Of a DNA stretch of 64,000 bases, positions 1 through 11,700 are shown piece by piece. The stretch is from Bipolaris cookei (Eukaryota > Ascomycota > Dothideomycetes > Pleosporales > Pleosporaceae): the NCBI GenBank assembly GCA_002286855.1, contig NRSV01000047.1, forward strand, positions 62,938 to 126,937. Reading direction: 5' to 3'. How positions within the stretch are numbered: position 1 is the first letter of the stretch; every line of letters starts with the position of its first letter. Under the pieces are notes generated by a model. The model worked only from the letters and a program-made list of their open reading frames with translations. It did no database searches and was not told the origin of the DNA. Made by a program: the position numbers and the translations under genes.

Positions 1-1445
1 TGGAGCTTCTACGCCAAAAAAATCGTTCAATATAAAGTGGAGCCGCGGCATATGTACAATATGAATGAGAAAGGCTTCATGATTGGAGTACAAACCCGCT
101 CAGTCAGAACCTTTTCTAAGCTGCTCTCCAGTCCAAATTGAAAAGATCGAATATTCAAGATGGTAACCGTGAATGGATTACGCTGATTGCATGTATCTGC
201 GCGGATGGATCGTATCTAGATCCAAGCATTATCTACTCCAGCAAATCCAGCTCTATCCAGAACTCATGGTTCCAAGGTTTTGATTCAGGTATTCATACTG
301 TGTGTATCACCGCATCAGCCATTGGCTGGTCGAACGATAATATCGGTCTCCAATGGCTCAAACAAGTGTTAGACCCAGCCACCAAGCCAAAAGCCTGATC
401 TTCTTACCGATTACTCACCATGGATGGGCATCATAATCATATAACGATGGATTTTATTGAATACTGTGATCAGAATGAAATAATATTAGCTATCTTCCCG
501 CCGCACTCAACGCATACGCTGCAGCCGCTCGATATTGGATTGTTCAAGCCACTATCCACCGCATACTCGAACGAGCTATCAAACTTCACCGATACCAGCC
601 AAGGGCTGATACCATTCACCAAATATCATTTCTTCCCAATATTCTGGAGAGCTTGGTGTGCAGCACTCAAGGAATTATCAATTCTCCATGCTTTTAGAGC
701 TACTGGACTCTCACCATTCAATCCAGAAGTTATACTCCAAAAATTCAAAACTACAGCTACTAACAGCTATAGAGACGCATTAGTAGCATCAGCTTCTAAT
801 TGGAGAACGATTCGGCGGCTACTCAATCAACCTACAAGTAATAGATCGATCTCAGCGCTCAATAGAATCATGATGAAACTATCCCCCGATACAGCGTTTC
901 TTCAACAAGAAAATGAGCAGCTCCAGGCAGCTCTCATAGATGAGAGACAGCGGAATGAGCGTATCCATCCTGTTACACTCGAGCTGTCTGACGATTATTA
1001 TGGTGGAGCTACTTTCTGGTCTTTACGGAAAGTGCGAGAAGCTTGCTACTAATATGAGTAGAAACAACGTGATTACGGGTAGTTATAACGCTAAAAAGCT
1101 ATCACGATTGAAGCTAGAAAGTAGAGAAAGCTACTCAAAGCTCAAGAACTAGATGCGCGGCGACGTGCGTGGGCGCAGGCAAAACTAGATCGTGAGAGGC
1201 AGAAAGCTGAAGCAGCTGCCCACCGGATAGCCCGCCAAGCCGCCCACAAACGACTTTAAAAAGCTATTAAAATCTCCCAAATTAGCAAGAAGTCTAGTTT
1301 CTAGCGCCGTACGAAGCCAGTATCAAAAATATTATCATTGGTAGTAGTGGTGGTGGTGCGGAGCCAGCTAATCAATCAGCCGCACTACCATCACCACGCT
1401 CGCGTTCAGGCCGCTCCACCAAGCTACCAGTCAACTATCAGTAGA
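1..1445 (+). mobile_element. Decayed pogo/Fot1-type DNA transposon, left part outside window
   Basis: The window opens inside a transposase. The first ~100 bases encode a NMNEKGFMIG-type motif, matching the first catalytic block of pogo-family DDE transposases. The DDE domain continues at 138-398 and, in another frame, at 420-1052, with the block HSTHTLQPLDIGLFKPL typical of the family. Downstream (about 1090-1260) comes the Ala/Arg/Lys-rich coiled tail common at pogo C-termini, then stops. At least one frameshift (near 400-420) and stops in the tail mean it cannot make a full transposase. Its sequence differs from the other pogo copies in the window, so it is a separate subfamily. No right-hand inverted repeat was found; the end is set where recognisable coding signal and the downstream Ser/Pro-rich remnant fade. 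Confidence 0.8.
138..1052 (+). pseudogene. Pogo-type DDE transposase pseudogene
   Basis: Two frames together give most of a DDE_1 catalytic domain: 138-398 (the segment with SAIGWSNDNIGLQWLKQVLD) and 420-1052 (MDGHHNHITMDFIEYC, then FPPHSTHTLQPLDIGLFKPL, then a C-terminal region with a Gln/Glu/Arg-rich stretch). The frame change near 400-420 separates what should be a continuous reading frame, and the first catalytic block lies upstream in the window edge. It is a relic with no flanking host gene. A fragment of a domesticated transposase is unlikely because the breaks fall inside the catalytic core. Confidence 0.75.
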
Positions 1446-1578
1446 TAGATTGAATAAATAATACTATTAAATTATTAACCTAAAAATTCTTGCGCTGACA
1501 GCTTTTTTGTAGAGCTCTATAGCTTCAAGTTTATGATAGTGTCGGCAGGGAAATCCGGCGTTGGCCCGTCCGGCACCT

Positions 1579-2597
1579 CTACTTGCGCTTTAACAGCGCA
1601 AAGCAGCTAACATCAAGAGGCAGCAGTAGGTGAGATGAGTGCGCAGGCATGCATAGAAGAATAGTGTTCTTCTCCTTAAAGATCTTGAAAATCGACGGAG
1701 CAGTGGCTCTCATGATCATTGATAGTGAGCAGTCGATACCCACCCACAGTACAGCTCTTTGTATGGGTATCAAAGTGCTCTAACCACGCAAGAGCAAGCT
1801 AATTATTCGTCCAGCCATTATGACTGACTTCAAGAACCCAGTTGGCAGGTAGGTTCTCAAATCAGACGTCGATAAGCACCTTGCCCGCAAAAATAACGCA
1901 GGGTGGTAGCCGGGACCCGACGCGCCGACGCCTTGGATCATAATAACCCACTCCCGGTTATCTGATCATATCCGCTTCTTTTTGTTATATAATTCAAAGC
2001 CTGCAATAATTAACTGTAATAAAATATTACCCATCATAAAGCCAGTTTTATCAGTTATAGATATCGTCTTCCACGATACCCCACTTCTGCTTCGTCGCCT
2101 CGACTAGATCAAATCAGTGCTGGATAGCCGCTGGGTCCTCGCAGGCAGCTCGCTGGTGACCATAAGGATGGCTCTAGCGCGTACGGAGCTCCGGAGTTCT
2201 CTTAACAAAGTTATCAACCCAGTTCTTGCCAACAGAGTTGCTGGCGCGCTCATGTAAGAGTTTATCAGCCATTGCTTGAAATTCAGCCCTTGTAGGCGTA
2301 AATCCTCGCTCAGACTCCTCAAGAGTATGCCCAACTATGGCCTCTTCTTCTAGCTTATTAAGGCGTTTTGTGTTTGCTTCGCAGTCGCATCGGTTTTGGA
2401 GAGTAGTTTGAGGCACGTTATAGATAGAAGCAAAACGTCTTTGGCTTTGAACACATTGCGATTGGACATCAAAAAGAGCAAGCTGAAGATCCGATTCAGT
2501 ATACAAAGTCTGAGAAGTGCGTTGTTGACATGACGCGTTGTAGTGTCGACGGCGACGCGCCGGTGCAAAGTGGCCGACTCGCTTGAGAACCACGTTA
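1579..2597 (-). mobile_element. Truncated pogo-type element (TAACGTG-end family), copy A
   Basis: Read on the minus strand, it starts at about 2597 with an inverted repeat beginning TAACGTGGTTCTCAAGCG, almost the same as the ends of the element at 59121-60729. The N-terminal half of a transposase follows (2174-2560: psq-type helix-turn-helix with YNVPQTTLQ, then a CENP-B-like segment ending in GKNWVDNFVKRTPELR), and then a decayed DDE core to 1579 (PAHSSHLLLPLDVSCF then ALLKRK and a stop). The 3' half of the element and its second inverted repeat are missing, so it is truncated at about 1570. Several stops and frame changes are visible. It ends about 200 bp from the 3' end of the P450 gene. 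Confidence 0.8.
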
Positions 2598-2795
2598 CAT
2601 GGACTCCACTTTCTAAACTCTGATAACAACTCCGAACATCAATATTGTGAATCTATTTTCCAAGATCCTATAGTACAAAGCCACTTAAGGACTTCTTACT
2701 CTTCTCAGTTGTGTGCGGGAAAGGATGCAATGATCCAATCAATCCACCAGGATACTGAACAGAGTAGTAAGCTAAAAGGTTCAGGAATGGGATGT

Positions 2796-4429
2796 CTACA
2801 TCTTCTCTCTTCGCCTTAGCCAGACCTGGACGTCCTTCTTTGGCGCCATGACGCCGATACTTCTGGGGTTGAACTCCCACTGATTCTCTGAAAGAGTTTC
2901 TTCAAATTTCACATCGAGCATCTCCAGCAGCACACTCACAACGCCAACAATCTCCATCTCCGCCACAAATCTCCCCGAACACAAACTTGTGCCCCCTCCG
3001 AAGGGGCGCATCACCATATTCTGCTGTTTTAATGCCTCTTCATCTACATCTAGCCATCGATTTGGTTGAAACTTCTTTGCCTCCGGGAATTCCACACCAG
3101 AATGCATTAAATGCACTGGCATCAAGATGATGGAGCCTGCTCGAAGAAGATAACCTTCGAGAATGGTTTCCCGGGTTACAACTCGTGCGGCTGCAGATAT
3201 AGTTCCTAGACGCAATGCTTCCAGCCAGAGTGACTGAACAAATGGGTTCTTGATGAGAGTTGGAAGATCAAAATGAGGCATTGAAGCCGAGCCTGGGAGG
3301 GTTGAGGGAGAAAGCATGAAAGGTGTCGCGGCGTCACGGTACTCGGCTAGACGAGACGGGCTGCATGCAGCACAGTACGCAAACCAAGTGGCCATTGGAG
3401 CAGCGTTGGTCACGATCCTGTTCCAAGCAATTAGCACTTTTTCCAAGTTTGTAGATAACTTTCGTATACTGACACAAAAAGAAAGCTCGCCTGCAAGCAT
3501 GCCCTTCCTCTTTTCGTAAAGCCACAATGCCTACCCAGTACATCCCTCTCCCAGTTCATACGAAGACCCCATTTCGCACACCACACACTATCTTTATCTT
3601 CCCATTCATCATTTCCAGCAGCATCTAACCAGCGCTCAAATGCTTGGAACATCCTCTCACGTGCCCTGTGGGTCTTGGGCTGTAATTTGAATATCAAGTT
3701 CGATCGCACACCAATGTATGTAGCATCATCGAATCTTCTCCAGTCATCCCACATAGTGGGCCAAAAATGTATCAAACGAGGACCAAAGAACGTTTGTACA
3801 CTGGTCTCGAAGATGATTTTCCTGAGAAATGGGTACAAGCTCTTTTTCTGCCACTTGTCGCTCGAGAGATCGACACTCGATTCCAAAACAGTGGGGAGCA
3901 CCGACATGTAAATTTTCATAATGTTATGAAGACGTTTCCCCGAAAGATTGCGTGTCCAAATGTTGTGGTTTTCGGTCAGAAATTTCCCATCTTTTCCTTC
4001 TGCTGTCGATGAAACGAATTTGGGTCGATCTGGAAGTGGGAGATCAACTGCATTTTCCATCATGCTTGCCATGACGGGCTCGAAAGTGAACAACCGAGAG
4101 CGACTGAAGACATGGCTGACAGATTCAGGAGAATAAAAGACGTGAAACTTTATCCCAGCTAGTAAGAGAGTGAAGGGTTTCCCTGAAAAGTACTCTCTAC
4201 CACGTTCATAAAGACTTGCCGGGTCTAGAAGGAATGCAGGCAGGTGTTGAAAGTATGGGATCCAATAGGGCAGTAGAGGTGGCTCAGATCCTTCGTGCCC
4301 AGACCTTTGAAAGTTGTAGATGCAGGAAATGGAGTAGGTGAAAAGGATCGTTGCTACGATCAGTCCTATGATGAGAGAAAGCAACCCAAGCAAATCCTTT
4401 GGGTATTGCCACTGGTTTTCGAGGACCAT
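2796..4429 (-). CDS. Cytochrome P450 monooxygenase (CYP7/CYP8-like fold), cluster oxidase
   Basis: Predicted two-exon gene, complement(join(2796..3417,3474..4429)), 525 aa. The 56-nt intron has a GTCAGT donor, and splicing turns an apparent frame change into a continuous protein. An N-terminal membrane anchor (residues ~13-40, LLSLIIGLIVATILF) targets it to the ER. The ExxR motif is EALR. The heme-binding loop reads FGGGTSLCSGR, with the thiolate cysteine at about residue 465. The I-helix region (~319-335, TNAAPMATW) lacks the usual acidic-Thr pair, as in CYP7/CYP8-type enzymes and many fungal relatives. It sits head-to-head with the PKS at 5770, which suggests co-regulation and oxidation of the polyketide product. 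The substrate cannot be read from sequence. Confidence 0.88.
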
Positions 4430-4750
4430 GGTGCCAATATACTCGCGTGGAATATGTGTGAGATGTTAGGAAGATGCTCTATAGACTGATTTTACCGCTC
4501 CCAGAAAATTCCTCTAGAGACTCATTTTCGTCACCTTACTCTCAGATCATCCTCTCATCTCTGAGATGCAAGTACCGCAAGGAATACAATAGCCGGCCCG
4601 TTTCTTCCCCACCATATGAAAGAATTGATGCTTGTTCGGTTTTTTGGTTTTCGGTTTCCATTTTGATCCCATTTTGGGTTTAAAGCTTCAACAGGGGAGT
4701 GCTACCTAGCGTCACAGCTAAGCCTATTTGGATTAGGATAGAAAACGGAT

Positions 4751-4892
4751 GGGCTGTTTGGTTAGAGCTCTATTTTATAGTCATGTAACGGTCTAGATCT
4801 AGTATAGTTACGTAGTAAAAGAGCGGTATCGAAATCTAACTAGAGGTCTAGAAGTCTAGCTAATAGAAAACGGAGCTGAACCGAACAGGCCC
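4751..4892. repeat. Small inverted-repeat element (MITE-like)
   Basis: The left end reads GGGCTGTTTGGTTAGAGCTC. The right end, on the opposite strand, reads GGGCCTGTTCGGTTCAGCTC. The arms match over about 25 bases with a few substitutions and one indel, and the interior is AT-rich and rich in CTAG-containing palindromes. Total length is ~142 bp, with no coding capacity. The terminal sequence resembles ends of PIF/Harbinger- or hAT-type MITEs, but no clear target-site duplication was seen, so the superfamily is uncertain. It lies in the P450/PKS divergent promoter. Confidence 0.5.
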
Positions 4893-5705
4893 TTGAACAG
4901 GGCATTTAGCGTTATCAACTAGGCAAGTGTGTAGAATGTGCTAATGGGTACCCAGAACAGAACTAATTATCTGTGGCGTGGTCATGCGGGAATTCGTATT
5001 TTGCAATCGGACCGCTACATACGGCCGAAGTTGAGGTGGAGTGCAGCGACCTGGGGTAAGTTTTGCAGAAGCGCCTATGCACGCAGGGGCCCATTAGATC
5101 CCCTTCGAGCTGTTCCGAATAAATTTTGTAGGATCAAAAACCTGGCGATCTTAGAAATCGTTTACAAACGCAAACACTTAGAACATCTCCGATATCGCTT
5201 CTGTAGTTCACATGTATTCCGCCAAAAAGAGAACTATCAAATCCAATAACACCATTTTTTCTTTGGGACATAATTTTCTAAATCTAGTAATGCCTTTTAC
5301 CGTTGATTGTGGTAGTAATGCTACGCTAAAATGCGCTATGTCCTGTGTGCTCTTGACTAAATCTTGAAATGCCCATCCATTCAGTTAATTTGCCCACTAA
5401 GGCTCCAGTTTACCTACCTAGCGCTATCATAACAGCAAAACGGAGGTTAGAATACGAAATAAGACAGATCCTAGACAACTGCCATCACCGGACCCAGTCC
5501 CCTACTTGTCTCGGCTGTACTGAAGAGCTGCATCGAGTCATTGTATAGGCTTCAAGGATATAGATATTCGGAGGCGATCTTCGATTGGAATGTATTAGAT
5601 TGGATAATACGGTACTTAGTGGTAACGGCGGATACCATGAAAATCAAGCCTGCATCAAAGTTAGGAGGATGGACTATTTTGGAAATTTAAGCGTGCAAGC
5701 TCTTT

Positions 5706-5713
5706 CTATAAAC
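5706..5713 (+). promoter_or_regulatory. TATA-like box of the PKS gene
   Basis: CTATAAAC lies about 60 bp upstream of the predicted PKS start codon in an otherwise unstructured leader; position and sequence suit a core promoter element. No transcript data support it. Confidence 0.4.
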
Positions 5714-5769
5714 AACATGCTAATGCATCAAGTCCAGCTTTTCTTCACAACAGAATATCAAATCCAAAA

Positions 5770-8700
5770 ATGCCAGTCTCATTTGTTGAGCCTGCTTCAG
5801 CAGCAGAGCCTTTAGCTATTGTTGGCCTTGCAACCCGCTTCCCGCAAGAAGCCTATAACACAGAAAAGCTATGGCAGTTCTTAATGGCGAAGCGATGTGC
5901 CCATACGCCGATTCCTGAAGGCCGAATGGGTCCAGGACATTACCATCCTGACCCTGAACATGGCGGCACACATGCTGTCGCAGGTACGATACGCATAATT
6001 CGTAGATCGATGAGCATCAGTAGCTGACAAAAGCATTTTGCATTTCCCAGGCGGTCACTTTCTTGCCGAAGATCCAGCATACTTTGACTCTTCCTTCTTT
6101 GGAATCACAAAAGGCGAAGCCACGTCACTGGATCCTCAACAACGTGTAGTACTGGAAAATGTGTACCTTGCTCTTGAAAACAGCGGTTTCACGTTGGAGC
6201 AAGTCGCGGGATCTAACACTTCAGTTTACGTCTCTGGCTTCAACCACGATCACCTAGCCATCCTGAACAGCGATCCAGAGACAACGCTGAGACATCGCGT
6301 TACTGGCCTTACCAACTCAATGCACAGTAATCGTGTCTCGTGGTTTTTCGATCTAAAAGGACCAAGTGTGACTATTGATACAGCGTGCTCTAGCTCCATG
6401 GCTGCTTTACATCTTGGTAGCCAGAGTCTACGAACGGGAGAGAGCGATATGTCTATCATTACTGGAGTAACAATTCTTAATTACCCTGGTTAGTTACAGC
6501 TGCGATAATTTTTTTTCACAATTGCTGACCATCATATCTTCTTGAAGGCGACGTCAATGGCATGTCACATCAAGGCTTCCTCAGTCCCGATGGCCGATGT
6601 TTCAGTTTCGATTACCGCGCCAATGGCTTTGCTCGTGGAGAAGGAGCTGGCACAGTAATTGTAAAGCGTCTTAGCGATGCCCTTCGCAATGGTGATACTA
6701 TCCGTGCAATCGTTCGTGGCACAGGTATCAACCAGGATGGCCGTACTCCAGGCCTGACTCTTCCCAGTAGCGATGCACAAGAAAGATTGATAAGAACCAC
6801 ATATGCATCTGCTGGGCTAAGCTTTGACGATACCACATTAGTAGAAGCGCATGGTACTGGCACAAAGCAAGGAGACGCGATTGAAGCCCGCGGGATCGCA
6901 CAGGCTTTCAAATCGAGACGAAAAGATAAACCGCTTTATCTGGGTTCGGTGAAAGCAAGTGTTGGCCATTTGGAAGGCGCTGCTGGTGTTGCAGGGTACG
7001 TTGTTTCCCCAATTTATCCCATCTCAGAAAAGAAAATTGGCAAGAAGAAAAACTAACCATTGCATATCTAGGATCATCAAAAGTGTGCTGGCATTAGAGA
7101 ACGGTGTCATTCCACCACAAGCAAATTTCGAAAGGGCAAACCCCAAGATTCCATTCGAGAAATGGAATCTTTCTATTGCCGATAAGGCTGTTCCATGGCC
7201 CACATCAGGTCTCCGTCGAGTGTCAATTAACTCTTTCGGCGTAGGAGGAACGAATGCACATGCTATCCTGGATGATGCTTACCACTACCTAAGAGATCAT
7301 GAGCTGACTGGCAATCACCGCACGAACATTATGGCACCTTCTATAGAGGAGATTGATTCTCTGAGTCGGGCTGCGGAAGGTCTTATAGCCCCTTCTGAGC
7401 AGCCCAGCGAAATCACACACTTGAATGGAGACGAGAGTGCACCAAAGCAGAATGGGGTTCATATACCATCGAAAATTAACGATCATGCTCACGCTGGGAA
7501 TGGTGTTGACAAAAGTCATAGTCTGAGAAGTTGGGTGTCGGCTGAACACATACCAAAACCTCCTCAACTCATTGGAATCTCCGCCTTTGATGAAGCAGGC
7601 GTGTCACGAAATGCCGAAACGCAGCTAGCTTTCCTCAAGTCCCGTCCTATACACCCTCCATCCTTCTTAAAAGACTATTCTTTCACTTTGAATCGGCGTT
7701 CTCAGTTCAGCTGGCGCAGTTTTCTCCTCGCTGAAGACACCTCTGATATGCTTGAGGCCCTTCCAAACGTCCACACAAAAGCTATTCGAGCCCGCGGGCC
7801 CATATCTATCGCTTATGTCTTCACGGGCCAAGGAGCTCAATATGCAGAAATGAGCAGAGAGCTCTTCATATATCCCGTCTTCCGTGAGAGTATAACGCAA
7901 GCAAGTCAATTCTTTACCTCCTTGGGTGCAACCTGGTCTCTCCTCGACGAACTGTCCCACACTAAAGAACAAAGCAATGTCAATGAGCCTTGGTTATCGC
8001 AGCCCGCATGCACAGCGGTGCAGGTGGCATTAGTAGATCTGCTACGATCATGGAACGTGAAGCCATCAAGAGCTGTAGGGCACAGCTCTGGAGAGATAGC
8101 TGCAGCCTACGTTAGCGGAAAATTGACTCGTGAGTCTGCATGGCGCGTGGCATACTACCGAGGAGTAGTATCTGCGAAAGAATGCGAAAAAAAGGGCACG
8201 ATGCTGGCTGTCGGGCTGTCCGAACATGATGCCCGGCCATATGTAGACGCTTTGGCTAAGAAAGGGATCCTGGTGGTAGCCTGCAGCAACAGTCCAAGAA
8301 ACTGCACCATCTCGGGAGATGAGCATCTGATCTCGGAACTGCATGACTTGTTCCAAAAGAAGGAAATCTTCGTGAGAAAGTTGGCTATCCAAAAAGCGTA
8401 CCACTCGCCACACATGGAGCATGTTGCGAAAGAGTATGCTGCACTTTTGGATGGTATATCACCGGACAAATCCATTCCGCCAAACACCGTGGAAATGGTT
8501 TCAACGGTGACTGGAACTTTCATTACCGAAGAACTCCTCGATGCTGAATACTGGGTCAAAAACTTGGTTTCCCCAGTTCGATTTTCAGATGGTTTGACAG
8601 CAACGTGCTTCCGATCCGCACAAAAAGGCCAAGTTTCACTCCGAGTTGATGCTCAGGGAGGCAACCATTTCGCGGATGTTGTGCTGGAACTTGGCCCTCA

Positions 8701-11700
8701 TGGCGCTCTCCAAAGCGCTGTTAAGGATATCCTCGCTGCTCAGCCCAGTGGGTCCAGTATAACCTCGTTCCCTGTTTTAAATCGATCCAAACCTGGGCTT
8801 GAGACGCTGTTGACTGCACTGGGACATATTTGGTCTCGCGGATATCCAATTAACCTTCAAAAGGTTAACGAAAGTACCCAGTCTGAGCTCAATGCCTTAC
8901 TGACTGATATACCTGGCTATACTTTCAATCACTCTCAACTCCTCTGGTACGAGAGCCGTCTGAGTCGCAACTACCGGCTCCGCAAAGCGCCTCGTCATGA
9001 CCTCTTTGGCGCACCAGTACCAGATTGGAACAAAGAGCGCCCTCAATGGAGAAATATACTTCGACTCAATGAACAGCCTTGGTTGCGTGATCACATTGTC
9101 ACTAATTCCCATGTCTATCCAGGTGTAGGTTACCTTATCATGGCCATCGAAGCGATCCAGCAGATCGCTGACGAAGGTCTCGAAATCACTTCTTTCCGCT
9201 TAAGAGACATTTCGATAAAACGCGCAATGATCGTTCCAGATAGTAAAGATGGACTGGAAGTTATGCTCTCGATGAACCGGGTGGATGAATCCAGCACAAC
9301 GGTCTCGAACACATGGCGCCGATTCCAGATATCGTCTTACAATCCTGCTGGCGACGACTGGATCGAACACTGCACAGGATATATCGCTGTGGAATATGCT
9401 ACAACTACTGGTCCTGTTGACAATGGGCTAGAAGCTCGAGAGGAGTCAGCCAGAAGACGCCGAGAATTACAAGATGCCGAGCACAGATGCCAGGCAACGT
9501 TTGACATGTTCCGTGCTTATGAGAATATGGCCACGGTAGGACTTCAATTTGGCCCATTGTTCCGTAATGGGTCAGACGCCAGGGGTACTGGTGATCAAGG
9601 CGGAGCAGTCATTGGGCGAGTGACAGTGCCAGATATTGCGGCATCAATGCCCAAGCAGCACACCTCGCCACATCTGATACATCCTGCTACGTTCGACAGC
9701 ATGATACATTTTGCTCTTGCCGCTATCATGGATCTCTTCGGTGCCACAAGCCTCGAAAACCCAGCAGTTCCAACATTCATCAAAGATGTCTGGCTGTCAG
9801 CAGAGCTCAGCCCGCTACCTGGCCACAAGTACAAAGTGCATGGCCGGACTGAGCAAGTCGCTTTTGAAAAGTATGACAACGACGTAATTGTCTGGGACGA
9901 AGCAACTGGTGATGCTAGGATTTCAGTCACTGGTATCCGCGCCACACCGCTCGACTCTGCTGATCAGCGAGCAGCGACTAGCAGAGAGTTGTGCCATGAG
10001 GTCAAGTGGCCCATTTACCTCGAGACCATCTCTCAAGCAGACTTGATACCAGAGGAACGTCCCGCGGGATCTGACAGCCTGACAGCCGAATGGGTACACC
10101 GGTTGCAACTAGCTACTCTCTGCCTCGTCCACGACGCGCTGGACGAGTATCGAAAAGCCCCCCAGACCCTCCAAGGCCATCTTCAAAACTACTTCAACTG
10201 GCTAGAGCAACTCGAACACTGGACCAGAGAAGACAAAATCTCATCAGTTCCACGCTCCGACTTCGAAGCCATTCGTCACAACGACGCCGCCAAAACCAAG
10301 ATCTACGCCCAAATCCAAGCCTACAAAGCCGAAGGCCGTCTAGCCTACCGCATGGGCTCAAACATCGTTTCCGTTCTCCGCGGCGAAACCGACCCCCTCC
10401 AACTGATGTTCGGCCAAGACGACATCCTCGACCAAGTCTACGCCGACCTCGTGCGCCTCGGCGACCTCCCCGAGCTCTTTTCTAAATACCTGCAGATCCT
10501 CGGTGAAAACCGCACCAACTTGCGCGTTCTCGAAGTCGGCGCTGGAACCGGTTCATCCACCGAAGCCGTAATCCGGAACCTCGCCCCTGTATCTGACGAT
10601 GGCCGGCTGTTGCAATCTAGCGTACTGCAGTACACATATACAGATATATCTTCTGCGTTTTTCGATAAGGCCCGCGAGAAATTCAAGTCGTGGCAGTCGA
10701 TTTTCGAGTACAAAGTCTTGCATGCGGAGAAAGATGTTGAGAGTCAGGGATTCCAGGCTGGAACCTACGATGTTGTTGTTGCGCAGAATGTTATTCATGC
10801 GACTGAGGATTTGCATTCTACGCTGTTGAACTTGAGAAAGCTGCTCAAGCCTGGTGGAAGAATTTTGATTCAAGAGGGTATGAGGCAGGATTACTTTTGG
10901 TCGGCGCTGGCGTTTGGGCAGCTGAGTGGGTGGTGGCTTTCGAAAGAGGAGACGAGGAAGTGGAGTCCGTTTGCATCAAAGGAGCAGTGGGCGATGCTGT
11001 TGAGTGGAGCTGGGTTTGATGGTGTTGAGTTGGAGTTGAAGGATGCTCAGGCTCATGTGTCGCATACGCAGAGCATTCTCGTGTCGCGTGCTGTTGAGCA
11101 GAATGCGGCGTTGGAAGTGCAAAAGGATAAGGTGGTTATCATTGTCCCCGAATCATTGGACAAGGGTATGGTCTCGGATCTGCAGCAGGAGTTGGAGAAG
11201 ACACTTCAGTGTGGAAATATCTCCATCGCCGCGATTCGCGAGTTGAAAGAACAAAATTTGAGCCAGACCCTATGCATTTCACTCTTGGAGCTGGACACCC
11301 CTATTCTCTCAACCCTGACTTCAGAAGAGTACGAAGGCATTCGGAAGGTATTGACAGAATGCCACGCACTTCTCTGGGTCACAGGCGACATGTTAGAAAC
11401 CCCCGAAAACAGTATGGCTCTCGGTCTCATCCGCACCATACGATGGGAACGAGACCTCGACGACGCAAACCTTGTCACCCTATCCATCGCAACACCCCGC
11501 CCCAATACACCCAATCTTATCGGATGCATAAGCAATCTCATCACCCTTCAATTCTTCAGCTCCATATCCAAAGAAGAAAAGCAAGGCGAATACCTCTTCA
11601 AAGCCGGATCCTACTTCACCAGCCGCCTCCACTCAAGCTCCACTGGAAACCATTTCCTCGCCTCCCAATTCAGTACTCCCCAGCCCGTCCCCACAGCCTG

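Larger units (their letters stand above)
4430..5769. promoter_or_regulatory. Divergent promoter region between P450 and PKS
   Basis: This 1.34-kb gene-free stretch lies between the start codons of two head-to-head biosynthetic genes and must hold both promoters. It is AT-rich in its middle and carries a small inverted-repeat element at 4751-4892. A TATA-like CTATAAAC lies at about 5706-5713, roughly 60 bp before the PKS start. I could not identify a specific transcription-factor operator with confidence. Short open frames here have no recognisable protein. Confidence 0.6.

Noticed and set aside
3334..3543. Frameshift in the P450
   Set aside because: A canonical 56-nt intron at 3418-3473 explains the frame change and restores the conserved I-helix.
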